64,000 nt of DNA from Hygrocybe punicea (lineage: Eukaryota; Basidiomycota; Agaricomycetes; Agaricales; Hygrophoraceae). The DNA is taken from contig OY744464.1 of the NCBI GenBank assembly GCA_963556145.1, positions 6,237,508 through 6,301,507 on the forward strand, written 5' to 3'. Below, in pieces: positions 12,809 through 23,572 of this stretch. The stretch's first letter is position 1; each line of letters begins with the position of its first letter. The notes under the pieces are model-generated. The model had not been told where the DNA came from and made no database searches. It worked only from the letters and a program-made list of their open reading frames with translations. The translations under genes and the position numbers were made by a program.

Positions 12809-14148
12809 GACGCAAAGTCCAATCTCTTGTGAGAGGGAGCAACAGACGCAAAGTCTAAGTCACCGCCAACCAGGATGACGCGAAGTCTACTTCCTGAGTG
12901 TGCATAAGGAATACAATGTCCACAGATTCGTCACCTGGCGAGGTTTGTATTGCCCTCCCATCCTCGAGGGGTGGACAGCCATGTCCATTGACGTGGGTCT
13001 GGCCCTCCCGAGGTAATAAGTGCACACCCAAACTTGCCATTTTCCCTGTTACGGTTGTTCGGGAGGGCGCGCGACGGAGGTCATACGGTTCCTGTGGTTG
13101 CTGGTGCTCCTTCCCGATTCTGATGATCCAGGGCAAGACCCGGAAGGCGAGGTCAAGGGTGTCAAAGTGGAGAGTCTCGCACGTTTGCGATGAGACGATG
13201 ACGGCGCATACGTTGACGAACCAGAGTTGCCCGATGCGCGAGAGGCTGTTTTGCGGAGTCAGTGAGTGGAATGTTTAACGGTTGATGTAATAGAATACAA
13301 ATAGCGTTGGTGGTTCGAAACAAGTAGAGTCGCAGGACGACTACAATGGGGTTGTGAGTGGACGAAGGAGAGGGCTTAAGGGTACAGGGAGCGTGTAGAG
13401 TTGTATTGTAGCGACGCATACCGATGATCGCGCAAAGACGAGTTCTAGAATGAAGTGTTCGTCAGTAGTGAATGGATATATAGATAGAAATGAGACGACA
13501 CGAAGTCTAATCTCCAGCAGAGCCAGCAACTGACGCAGAGTCTAAGTTGCTGCCGTGGCCCATCCAGATTGACGCAAAGTCTAGATCCAGGATGTGCCAG
13601 TGCACGAGAATGAGTTTGACACTTACCAGCGACGGTTGGCTCCTCTGAGTCGAAGACATAGTGAGTGACTACAAATGCTACATGACCGAATCCGGATTAC
13701 AAATTCTGTATAAGCCTTTTTTCGTCAACAAATCAGCCCGTCGACTTCTACGTTTCCATTCAAGTTACAGTAAGTCATACCCGTCTTATCCCAGTCTTCA
13801 TACCCAGAACTAGACTCTGTGTCATTCTGGTGGAGTTGAGACTTTGACTTTGCGTCGGTCTCGACTCACAGCGAGAGATTTGACTCTGCGTCGTCTCTTG
13901 CACGTACCTCGCAAAGCTGTTCAACATAACTCACAATCATTATTCTAGGTTGCCTTGTGGTTCACCAGTACGCCACGTCCCGCGGCATCCAGTGCAAGAC
14001 AAGTTTCGAGGTGGTAGTTTAACGGTTAGTCCTTTTATTTCATCCAACTTTGTGCAATCCTGGAATTCGACTATGCGTCGTTCCAGCAAAGTAGGGACTT
14101 TGACTTTGCGTCAGTCTTTACTCACCGCGAGAGATTAGACTTTGCGTC
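12809..14148. promoter_or_regulatory. Mirrored 12-copy motif array in divergent promoter
   Basis: A 13-bp motif, consensus TAGACTTTGCGTC, occurs 12 times. On the transposase side it reads GACGCAAAGTCTA (starts 12809, 12845, 12877, 13497, 13532, 13571). On the companion-gene side it reads in the opposite orientation (starts 13811, 13846, 13881, 14069, 14101, 14136). The copies form four triplets with internal spacing of 32-39 bp. The two right-hand triplets share about 60 bp of similar sequence. The layout suggests a protein-binding array serving both divergent genes or transposition itself. Confidence 0.85.
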
Positions 14149-14165
14149 GTCTCTAACCCTCTTCC

Positions 14166-16445
14166 TTGAATATTAGAGTGACTGCTGTCTCAGATTCTGC
14201 CGTTAAGTTCATTGGTCCTCAATGTCCATCGATCCGCTGGAACTCCTTCAACAACGCCGACCTAATGGTACAGGTTGTGTCTATGACAAAAGCTTATACT
14301 TATTCATATCATCCTACAGAACCTATAGGCCCATTTGATGCTCGTGTTGCTGCAATCATAGATGGTTTCCAGCCCGGAGTAAATGACACGATAATCACAT
14401 CACCCAACATGGACATCATCTATAAGCCTCCGTTAGGTAGACGCCTGGTTCGTTTAAGAAATGATTGCCGCTACGCAGACGACGATTACATGTTATGGCC
14501 GCAACCTTTTATGGAGGAATATTGCTGGTTGCCCGTTATTCCTCGCTGTCCCGAGGATCCTGCTGATCCACTTTCGATCATGTGGTGGAATCCCACTGCT
14601 GCTGACTTTATCCCGACAAGTCGGCAATTTGTAGAGGGTCTTGGTAAGCTTGAAATCTCAAAGGCGGTGAAGTTGCGGGTTGTGTGTGAGGCTCTTTTTG
14701 CAAGGATTATGGATTACCAAAAATCAGGCGGAAATAATCCCGTTGTGCTGAATCTCCTAGTTGCTTTGCGCCACTCAATATGTCGTTTGGAATCTCTCAC
14801 GACGTTTTACAAGGAGATGGTGTTTGGTGTCACTGAAACTCAACGTTGGTACCTGGAACTAGTCGCTGTCGTGGACTATATCACGATTTTCAAGCCACGA
14901 ATGGAAGGCAGTCTCCCGAAAGCCGAGCGTGTGGCTTTTGTGGTTGGCGCATTCACCGAGAACCCGCAATATGTTCAGGCCACCTTCGATGCTGGTATTC
15001 CTGTGTGGTTCATGCGACCTCTTCAAACTTTATCTTTGAGCGTGAACATTATGTCTGTTACTACCCTTCGATCTCCCGAAGATTTTCTCACAATGACCGA
15101 TTGGACCGAGAGCCCATCATTCCCTGTCATTCACAATGGGTCAAACAACGTTGAAAAGGTCAGGCAAATCCACAATTACGCCCGCACACGCTTCCAGTAC
15201 CCAGACCCTTTCGCTGTCATCGACGATCCATTTCTTGTAGGAGGGAGTGTATCAACAGTTACAGCGACGGTACCAATGGCTGAGCTCGAACGCCCTCGCA
15301 CGGTTAATGGAGAGAGTGTACCGATGGTTACTGAGAGAGTATCAGTGGCCGAGCCCGAACACCCTCCCACCGTTAAGGTCACCAAGAAAGCTCGGAAACA
15401 GTGCAGTGCCATTAGTTCAGGTATATTATCAAGTCTCTTCATGTATCAATGCTTATCGCTTCCTGCAGTGGGAACCAAGAAATCTAATTCTAGCTGGAAG
15501 CCCGTTCAAGCCAAGTTTCGAGACCCTGACAGTGACCTCATCCCTCCGTCAATCTTCACATGGGCCAATGCCCTTCTCCACGTTAATACCGAACCTTCTC
15601 GACTGAAGGCTCTGTGTAAGAGTAATCCACACGATGGACACTTTGTTTTCCCTGATCCCAGGCTCTTGGTGGGCCCGAACACCGAGGCAAGGCAAGCCTT
15701 GTACCTCGTCAATTGGTTGGACCAGCGCCAACTATGGATATCTCGCGTATCTCGTGCAGACTCTGCTGCTCGAGCTTTGTCAAATCAAGAGTGGCGCGAC
15801 TGTCTATCAGGTCTATGTTCAGAGCGTAACAAACAAATGACCTTGACTCGGGCTAGCCAATGCCGTGCCGACATCATCACACTGATCGGCCATTTGTACA
15901 AGGGGTCCGGTTTGGTTGCAGACATGCCCCGTACCCAAATCTTTTGGAAAGAGCAACAACTGATGGCGCCTGACGGGATGTTGCCTGATCGCAGGATTGT
16001 CCAAGAGGTGCTGTGGGAGCTGTATGAGCTTAACTTTCATTTCGAATTCCTGGCCCTGGATGGCCGAGCCCATAAACCCAGAATGCCCTCAGGGATCGAA
16101 CAAGAACCAGAGTTTAGCACCCGCCAATACGAACTTATGGCATGCTTCATGGCATCCAACTCTGGTGACCCCAGTTTCCTCGTAACTCAGATCCCTTCGA
16201 AGAACGGTGGTCTCGCTGCGGACGACTGGCGTGAGCGTCTCCAATATCTTTTGGCGATGCACAAGGTAATAAGAACTTGGGATTGCCAACCACCAGATGG
16301 GTTTGAGCTTGGGTTTGGAGCCGTTGATACTTTCACAGAGCCAAGCGTCTCATTGCTTGAAGAAGCGATTGCCACTTTCTACACACAGACTTTTTTTGAT
16401 TACTTTGGACGTGCGGCCACTATTCCTCACAAACTCCCGTTTTAA
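14166..16445 (+). CDS. KDZ companion protein 1, function unknown
   Basis: A frame of about 750 codons ending at TAA 16443-16445. There is no ATG at the 5' limit: the first in-frame ATG is at 14265, and the sequence before it looks like a 3' splice site (ATATTAG at about 14176), so an upstream exon is possible. A 48-bp GT-AG segment at 15421-15468 keeps the frame open and may be an intron or be retained. The protein has no recognisable catalytic domain; it is rich in Trp and Pro, and its N-terminal half has a conserved-looking FARIMDYQKSG helix. I remember similar uncharacterised proteins next to KDZ transposases in Agaricomycetes, but name no function. It shares its promoter region with the transposase. 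Confidence 0.75.
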   Translation: MNIRVTAVSDSAVKFIGPQCPSIRWNSFNNADLMVQVVSMTKAYTYSYHPTEPIGPFDARVAAIIDGFQPGVNDTIITSPNMDIIYKPPLGRRLVRLRNDCRYADDDYMLWPQPFMEEYCWLPVIPRCPEDPADPLSIMWWNPTAADFIPTSRQFVEGLGKLEISKAVKLRVVCEALFARIMDYQKSGGNNPVVLNLLVALRHSICRLESLTTFYKEMVFGVTETQRWYLELVAVVDYITIFKPRMEGSLPKAERVAFVVGAFTENPQYVQATFDAGIPVWFMRPLQTLSLSVNIMSVTTLRSPEDFLTMTDWTESPSFPVIHNGSNNVEKVRQIHNYARTRFQYPDPFAVIDDPFLVGGSVSTVTATVPMAELERPRTVNGESVPMVTERVSVAEPEHPPTVKVTKKARKQCSAISSGILSSLFMYQCLSLPAVGTKKSNSSWKPVQAKFRDPDSDLIPPSIFTWANALLHVNTEPSRLKALCKSNPHDGHFVFPDPRLLVGPNTEARQALYLVNWLDQRQLWISRVSRADSAARALSNQEWRDCLSGLCSERNKQMTLTRASQCRADIITLIGHLYKGSGLVADMPRTQIFWKEQQLMAPDGMLPDRRIVQEVLWELYELNFHFEFLALDGRAHKPRMPSGIEQEPEFSTRQYELMACFMASNSGDPSFLVTQIPSKNGGLAADDWRERLQYLLAMHKVIRTWDCQPPDGFELGFGAVDTFTEPSVSLLEEAIATFYTQTFFDYFGRAATIPHKLPF

Positions 16446-16860
16446 CTTTTAGCTGATGCCATTGTTTCTCCCCATCTTCGTGTAATGTTCTCGTCTCGTA
16501 ATGTGACTATTCATGACTTCTCATGTGTGGCATGTGAATTGTCTGCTCACGGTCATCTTTCACCACAATGGTTTGCAACTAACGAAGATGAAATGAACTG
16601 ATGTCTATCTTTGTCTGCAGAACTGCCTGTAAGTAATATTATTTGCTTCGTGACATCATCTACTGATTCAAGGTACATTTGCTGTCACATTACAGAGGGA
16701 ACAATAACAGTTACAACAGTGCATGCAATGTCTGAAGGAGGTTTAAACAAGCGGTGTGGCTTTCTTCAATGAGTGGCCTTCACATTGACTTCAAGGTCAG
16801 TTCATATAAAGGTTCTGAATCGTTCCTGTTTCATCAAATCCACACCATCCTTTCGTTACT

Positions 16861-18823
16861 ATGGTCGGACGCAGATCACAGTTTACTCCTGCTCAGGACG
16901 CATATATTAACAGCTACATGCAAGCATTCGAGGCCAAGGTGTACGAGCTTGATCCTGACTTGAAAGGAATGAAGGGTGCTTCCTTAACAAGGTGGAAGCA
17001 GGACACTGCAGAAACTATCAAGTCGTCATCTCTGTTTCAAGACCAACTGCTTTGCGAAGGGGATGTGACTCTGATGACCTGGACCATGGTATGTCAATTC
17101 ACGTCATGATTCAGGGGATTGATTGGTTCTTCAGCGAATCATCCGCAAGTTCACAAACCGCTTCAGCACTATGAAACGAAAAAGCCAGTCCACGTCAAAC
17201 ACTCATGGAGATCAATTTTTTATCAATCTCTCCTCAAGTGTTACTGGGCGCCAGCTCTATGAACAAGAACGAAAGAACGAGATCAATACTGAGGCTGCGA
17301 AACGTCGAAAGGATGCTGATACTGATGGGGGGCATGCAGGGTTTTACCAAGTCGTTTTGAAGGAGATGTGGGAGGACGAGGAGGATCAGCAGGCATATGA
17401 GAAAAGGGCTGAGGAAGTTGAAAGTGATATTCCTCGGTGTGCATTTCTTGATCTTTCCTATGGCTATGATTTAACACGACCGGGTCACCTTAGAAATCAG
17501 AAAGAGTTTATGAAAGCAGCATGGTTTGCCCTCAAGACGCTCTGCCAGAATGGTAAGCTTGGCCCTGCCGAGATGATGCTGTTCTTCGTATTCCGTGATG
17601 AACATGGCGATCTCGATAGTGGCGTGTAAGTGCACCAACCAGCCCTCTGTAGTGCCACACCTAATAAAATGACAGAGTCAATGCCCATTCAGTCCATAAC
17701 AAGCTTGATATGAGATCCCAGCTCAAAGACTTCACAGAGCATTTCGAAACGCTATGGTTTCAGTATGCCGAAAGGGTCCTCCCTTGTGAGTTGCTGCATG
17801 AACTTGGACACGCTATGTTGCCTTAATCAATTCACCAGGACCCAGCATCAAGAGTGATGACTCCACAGACCTTCAAATTCCTCGTAACTCTGCAGGAATA
17901 CCTTTGTTCCCTGCTGTCGAGTTCAACAAGATGATTTTGGGCGATATTCGTGCCATTCTGGAAAAATACTTCAGCACATTGTGGTGTAAGTCAGTCCAGT
18001 ACAGCCTTCTGCTGGATTATTTCGAGTGATTACACCTAGGTCATACCTGGCCAGCCGATCAGCATTTTGCTGCAATACCTTGGGCTGATATTTCCGTTAA
18101 CCCTTCCGACTATTATGATGTGCAAAGTTTCATCGTCCCAGTCAAACTGCAAGCGCCAGAGCTTATGTCACTTGCCCACATTATCATTCTCTCGGAGTAT
18201 CTTGCTTCGACAGCTTCCAGAGACACTGATGAACAACCATTTATGTTCCTGCAGAAGGCTGAGATTCTTAGATGCATTGGTGACCGTCAGGCTGACATTG
18301 AAGCGCAGCACACAGCTGGTGATGAAGAAGACAGCGATGATGATGACACAGAACTTGGGGCCATTGCTGCTGGAGTGCACGTCCCACTTGTGCATGAGTT
18401 GCAGCGCAAGGACACGACAAGTGAGGCACCGGTGACAAGTGTCAGTGAGGCAGAGGATGGTGAAAATGCAGAGGAGAAAGTGGTAAGTGAGAACAATACT
18501 ACAGAGAGGGTGCTGATGCAGAATTGCAGCATGAGAATGCCACAAGTGAGGCTGTGGGGACAAGTGTTGGTGAGGCAGGGAACAGCAAAAATGCAGGGGA
18601 GAAAGTGGCAATAAGTGAGAGCCCTACTGCCAAGGAGACACTGAGCAACGGCAAGGGTGGACAGGTAGGACATAATTCGGAGGAGATTGAATGCGAAAGC
18701 AAGAAGTCGAAGACACAGAGAGGCAGGACAACTGGCGGCATTCTTTTCAGTACACGAAGGACACGGTCTTGCGTTGCTGAGAACTCACGAAAGACACGAT
18801 CTTCTGTTGCCGAGAACTCATGA
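16861..18823 (+). pseudogene. KDZ companion protein 2, nonsense-truncated
   Basis: Exons start with ATG 16861 (MVGRRSQFTPAQD), followed by a second exon at about 17137-17626 with a GRQLYEQERK segment and a GFYQVVLKEMWE segment, then short exons near 17.68-17.79, 17.85-17.98 and 18.05-18.6 kb. This order matches a fungal family of unknown function that I recall as common beside KDZ transposases. The last exon ends in four 33-bp repeats coding for an 11-residue Thr-Arg-Ser-Ser-Val-Ala-Glu-Asn-Ser-Arg-Lys unit. In the second repeat a TGA at 18821-18823 stops translation, although the same frame continues open to about 18980. An acidic/charged C-terminus suggests nuclear location; that is inference. 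Confidence 0.65.
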
Positions 18824-18892
18824 AAGACACGATCTTCTGTTGCCGAGAACTCACGGAAAACACGGTCTTCTGTCGCCGAGAACTCACAGAAG
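18761..18892 (+). repeat. 33-bp coding minisatellite, four copies
   Basis: Units start at 18761, 18794, 18827 and 18860. At one position they read CGA, TGA, CGG and CAG. The second unit's TGA is the stop codon of the companion gene, which shows directly that a CGA to TGA change made it. Confidence 0.95.
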
Positions 18893-19298
18893 ACACGGAG
18901 CGCTCATGGTACGAGTGATGGGACTGTGACTCGTGGGACAAAGCGCAAAGCGGCAGGGATTCAGGAAAATCTAGAGTACGCTATCTCCTCCTTTTCCTGC
19001 AGCAGCAGCGGAAAAACTGAACTACGGGTTGTTTAGGGGTAGGCCAAGCAGCAAACGTGTGAATACACAAAATAAACGCAAGACGAGACACTGTATGCTT
19101 TAATCCTGTGTGGCATTAACCTGCTAACTTTCCAATTGTGCAGGTGGCTAGGATTGTGTTTCATCTGATTCAACAATGTTTAATCTGCTCAATGTATTTA
19201 ATTTAAATCACTTCAACCATGTGTGTTTAATCCACTGAGCTCTGAATTTCGGATTCCATTAAATCCAAGTTTCATTACCCACTACTTAAATTACTCCT

Positions 19299-19348
19299 GT
19301 TTAAACACGTAAAATTAGCTGTCTGTTTAAACAAAGTTCTGTTTAAAC
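19299..19348. repeat. GTTTAAAC cluster, right end of KDZ element
   Basis: Exact GTTTAAAC at 19299, 19325 and 19341, preceded at 19.15-19.25 kb by several TTTAAT/TTTAAA variants. It mirrors the left cluster at 8.4-8.6 kb. Confidence 0.65.
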
Positions 19349-19533
19349 TTGATTTGCATTATAAAGTACATTGCTTAAGCAAGACTCCTAGGGAGGCTGA
19401 CTTTTCTTCAACTGAACTGTTTTGCTCATCTTGATTAGGTCCAGACTTAATCTTGTCTTACATTTTTCTTGCAAAGTACCAACTAAGATTGTGGGACATA
19501 TTGAAAGTAAAAAAAAAGATGCTATGGAATAAT

Positions 19534-20966
19534 TCAAGGGCAGCTCATCCCAAACTCATCCCAAAGCGACTGGTGCGTAAAATGAACCACAGAAACTCGT
19601 TGCCCCCCCTCCCAGACCTCAACCTCGTGTGGAAGAATGTGTCCATGAATGTAAACTATCGCTCCAGGCTCATATGCCAGCCTGAGGTTTAAGCATAGGA
19701 TCCACATATATCCTTTTTTGCACCAACCTAGAACCATGAGGGGAACCCAGGCTTTTGGGGGACCAGTGGTGTCCACATGCAAGCAGGTTTGCCTATTGAA
19801 CATGATTGCCATACCCTCCATCAATAAGGGTTAATTGAATCCAGAGCTTGAGCGAAAGCGTATTTCTCATGAACTGCCTTTCTCAATTTTGTCAAGGCTT
19901 CATACTGAGGTAGATCGAGATGCTTGAGAATGGCATTGAGTCTATGCGATGCCAAACAGAAAGCGCACTTGAGGTTCATGGCCAGTGAAAACTGTTTCCC
20001 ACTCTTGATCATGTCCCCGGATGCGACGATAGGTTCATGCTATGTGATGTACATCATTAAATTCAAGTGTAACCTCAGTCTTGTCAACAATCACACCTTG
20101 TGCCCAATTCCATGCCAACCTGAGACCAACTTGACGATTCCAGTCATTTCACCCTTTTTTTTGATATATGAATCTTTTTTATCGCGCTTGTTCTTGTCAG
20201 CTGCATTTTTAGGTATTTTTGGATCCACCGCTCTTCCAAATTGTTCCACCACCTGGTATAAGAATTCCTGGGTGATGTCAAAAAAGATAGGTGTTACTAA
20301 TCAATTTGCTGACTTACATGGCCGCATTTCCCCAACCCTTCAGGCAAGTGCAGCACTATGGCTTGTCTGTCCACACTCTTAGCAATTCGTGGTGGGTTAT
20401 CTAACCACTCACATAAAGGCTCAGGATGTATTCCGGCATCTGTAAGAGGCCCCAAGAAGCTATCGGAAGGAGAAAGGATGGCCTTCTCAAAATCAAACGA
20501 CTGGAAGGTGACTAAAGTTCCTGTTCAACCTAAATAAACAAGCTATATGTAACCTAGCTCACCTGAGTTGTTGCCGGCCTTTCTCACAAGGTTCTTCATC
20601 TCTCGCTCTAAGCTTTTGCGGGGCTTGTGTTCCATACCCTCATTACCACGATTACCGTGAACCTGGCTAGAATCAAACATTTATGCTGAAAAAATGGTAA
20701 TATAACTGGCCTTCTTACTTTCTATTACAATGGGTTCTTTTTTTTGGTGGTCCCCCCCTAGCCTCCACCTCCTCTCCCTCTGTCAAATTGTCATCCACAA
20801 GATTCTGGGTACCAAACATATTGATTCTGGTCTCATCCCACTCCATCAACTGGGACATATCATAAGTATCACAGTCAGCATGAGCCCCACCAGCTTCAGA
20901 GTCTAACTCCTCCATATGCTGCCAAAACCTTGAAAAAATGTAAAGTGAGTTGGAGCTGAGTGACAC
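19534..20966 (-). pseudogene. TET/JBP-like 2-oxoglutarate dioxygenase, frameshifted
   Basis: Reading the minus strand, four exons chain well down to about 20.1 kb: donors at about 20719, 20557 and 20309 are GTAAGA, GTGAGC and GTAAGT. The frame then slips at about 20096, 20046 and 19820. The last block carries the dioxygenase core in correct order: FNRQT followed by HVD (the H-x-D metal pair, about 19772-19780), a PGAIVYIHG strand, PHEVE (distal His, about 19620), and GGQR (2-oxoglutarate Arg) before VHFTH. In this family these residues bind Fe(II) and 2-oxoglutarate and oxidise 5-methylcytosine or thymine in DNA. The catalytic residues survive but upstream frameshifts should prevent a full protein. 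The start exon is uncertain. The gene lies just outside the right end of the KDZ element. Confidence 0.65.
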
Positions 20967-21715
20967 ATGCCCGAACCGATGAAGAGTGTGGTAATTGGCT
21001 TATTGGGAGAATTAGGTGTGGTGAGGAAGAAAAAGTTATCAAGTCAAACAGGTACAAAATTAGGCTTGGCGCTTCAGGATCATCCGACAGATCATGTGAC
21101 TTACTCTGAGTTGCATCACACGCCGTTGATTGGTTTGTACAGATATATAAGTAGCTCAATTGTGGCTCCCTTCTGCTTTTTCATACCCACCCACTGTGTC
21201 CAATGCAGACTGTGGGGTGGAAGCATTTTTAACCTGCACATGATGCATGCTTGCGGTTTACAACTCATACTAACAGACCTTCACCTACAGTGCCGCAGCA
21301 ACAGGGATGATAATGACATCAACCGGGATTCCCGGGCCCAGGTGGATGAAGACACAGGAAGGCTTCGTGGCAGCAGGAGGTTGCCATTCACAGGTCATGG
21401 TGAGTGATGGGTTGAGTGCAAGGTGTGGGACAAAGGAGGGACCCAGAGGACTGCAAGGTGCACTGCCATTTTGGTGTACGCAGGGCCCATCCCACAGCAT
21501 GTGCTCTGGTGTGTCTGATTGCAAAAGTGGTTCACCCTTAGAAAATTTGTCTTATCTCCCAAAAATGACTATCTTATTTTTCAATGAGAACCATTCTTGT
21601 AATAAGCAGCTATTCACAAATGAGAGTAGCTATTTGTTTAATAGTAGCCATTGGTCATTAAGTAAGTAGAACACATTCTAGCTATTCCCATCAATTATAG
21701 CTATTCCGAATAGCC
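20967..21715. other. Spacer without a recognisable gene
   Basis: Between the TET/JBP-like remnant and the large inverted repeat. The open frames on both strands here are unsupported by motifs or splice structure. Part of it could be the promoter or first exon of the dioxygenase gene. Confidence 0.4.
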
Positions 21716-22329
21716 AATCACACTGGAAAATAAACAATTTCAGCTGTACTGAAAACTGGACCGAAACTAATAGTTTCAATAAACTAGCTGGCCAAGCAAA
21801 TGGGAATGAAAATCATTAGATTAGAAAGTCCTGGAACAAATATGTAAACTAGTGAAATCAGTACTATTTTTGGAGGTACTAAAATCAATACCTAAACTAA
21901 AAAATTCAGGAACCTGAAATGGTAACCGAAATATTTGTTTTCAGGACTATTGTCAGGATAACCAAAACTATTGTTTTCAGCTGTGTCCTGAAACTCAATA
22001 GGAAACCTTAGATTTCAGAAGCCCTGAAGGCATTATTTTTATGAGATTGGGCACCCCAAAATCTAAGGTTTCCTATCGAGTTTCAGGACACTACTGAAAA
22101 CAATAGTTTTGGATATCCTGACAATATTTCGGTTACCATCTCAGGTACCTGAATTTGATTTTAGTACCTCCAAAAATCATACTGATTTCATTAGTTTACA
22201 TATTAGTTCCAGGACTTCCTAATCTAATGATTTTCATTTCCATTTGAGCTTGGCCAGCTAGTTTATTGAAACTATTAGTTTCGGTCCAGTTTTCAGTACA
22301 GCTGAAATGGTTTATTTTCCAGTGTGATT
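21716..22329. mobile_element. Foldback element with ~300-bp inverted arms
   Basis: Left arm 21716-22015 and right arm 22058-22329 are imperfect reverse complements along their whole length, with a loop of about 42 bp. The outer ends read AATCACACTGGAAAATAAAC on the left and the complement on the right. There is no coding capacity. Arm divergence by scattered substitutions and small indels says the copy is old. No clear target duplication was found. Confidence 0.85.
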
Positions 22330-22738
22330 AACATCAGTGAATCCATGAATTATTGGTAAAGCATTAGATTTAGATTGTGATATGCAAAATCTTTCAAAAA
22401 TGTCCAATTATTTCGCCTTACTTTGCAATGAAACACATTGAAGTATAAAGGAAGGTCACTGTGACCAAGTGCATGATGATTCTTTTCCTTGACAATTTGA
22501 GAAAGTCAGTGAGGGTTGTACAAGCCTCTGTTATGCATTCCAAATATGGTACACATTGCAAAGTCTCGTATTGTTTTAGTGATGCCGAAGTTCGGTTCAG
22601 AACCGGTCCGAACCCGGTTTGAACCGCAAACCGAACCGAAAAACCCGGTTCGGTTTGCAGTTCTGTGGTTTTGAGCGGTTCTGAACCGCGTTTGAACCCG
22701 GTTCGAACCGCAAACCGATAGATACGGTTCTTCCCGTC

Positions 22739-23572
22739 ATTTTGATCCACTGATCATCCAAAACGGTCAAGTATTGAGTGAGTTATGATTAAAACAACTT
22801 TTACTCACAATATATATATATATTGGATTTTAAAAATGGCAATAACATTATAAATAAAATAGATAAAATTACCAAATTATTTGAGTACATTGCCCACACT
22901 AAATGATAATTGGTCCTCTGCTAAGATTAGTTAATTTAACCAATATCTGGTCACTCATTAAACTGACTTCAATTTGTAACCAATTATGCAGAAATTCCAA
23001 GTTGGTCCAATAGGTGAGTGGATATTGATTATATTAATTAATGTTAACAGAGAACCCATTACCTTTTGATGAGGGTAATGTACTCAAATAATTTGGTAAT
23101 CTTACCTATTTTACTTATAATGCTATTTTCATTTTTTAAAATCACAATCTATATATTGGGAGGACATCCGTAACGATAAAAATATTCTGGGCAATAAAGC
23201 GTGCCAGTTGGGGTTGGAACCGCTTTGCTTATATCAGTTTGGGATCGTTGATGGAACCAATAGATGACATGCCAGTGATCGGCATAGCCCACTTCAGGAG
23301 GTCGGACCTTGAAAATAGTTTTTGTAGTCTATTCAGGGGGTCGACCCCCTCCAATAGATATCACATCTCTGTATTATATCTGTACCCCGTTTAGGGTGGG
23401 GAGTTCAAATGTTTTTCTGGGGTCTTTGCAGTGTTGGAATCTTGTCCCAACATGGGGGAAACTATATCCGAATAAAAGATATGTTATGGATGTCCTCCCA
23501 TTGTGAATAAAAGTTATTTTAATCATAACTCACTCAATACTTGACCGTTTTGGATGATCAGGGGATCAAAAT
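22739..23572. mobile_element. Inverted-repeat element B nested in A
   Basis: Left arm from 22739 and right arm ending at 23572 are complementary over about 150 bp once the inserted element C is removed. Both arms carry GATCATCCAAAACGGTCAAG followed by a TATTGAGTGAGTTATGA stretch. A short element with nearly the same arm sequence is found inside another insertion at 28435-28555. Confidence 0.75.
23158..23499. mobile_element. Small inverted-repeat element C nested in B
   Basis: The termini GGGAGGACATCCGTAAC and GTTATGGATGTCCTCCC are complementary apart from one base. The element interrupts the right arm of element B and is flanked by ATT on both sides, a possible 3-bp target duplication. It does not encode a transposase. 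Confidence 0.75.

Larger units (their letters stand above)
8394..19348. mobile_element. KDZ-type DNA transposon (about 11 kb), boundaries approximate
   Basis: One transposase gene on the minus strand and two plus-strand companion genes are enclosed by GTTTAAAC clusters. The divergent intergenic region contains a mirrored array of a 13-bp motif. I could not define exact terminal inverted repeats or a target-site duplication; the limits given are those of the outermost GTTTAAAC copies. The transposase looks largely intact, whereas the second companion gene carries a nonsense codon. Confidence 0.6.

Noticed and set aside
14166..14168. Start of KDZ companion 1 at a TTG codon
   Set aside because: Fungal nuclear genes rarely start at TTG, and the sequence here looks like a 3' splice site; the first ATG is 14265 or lies in an upstream exon.
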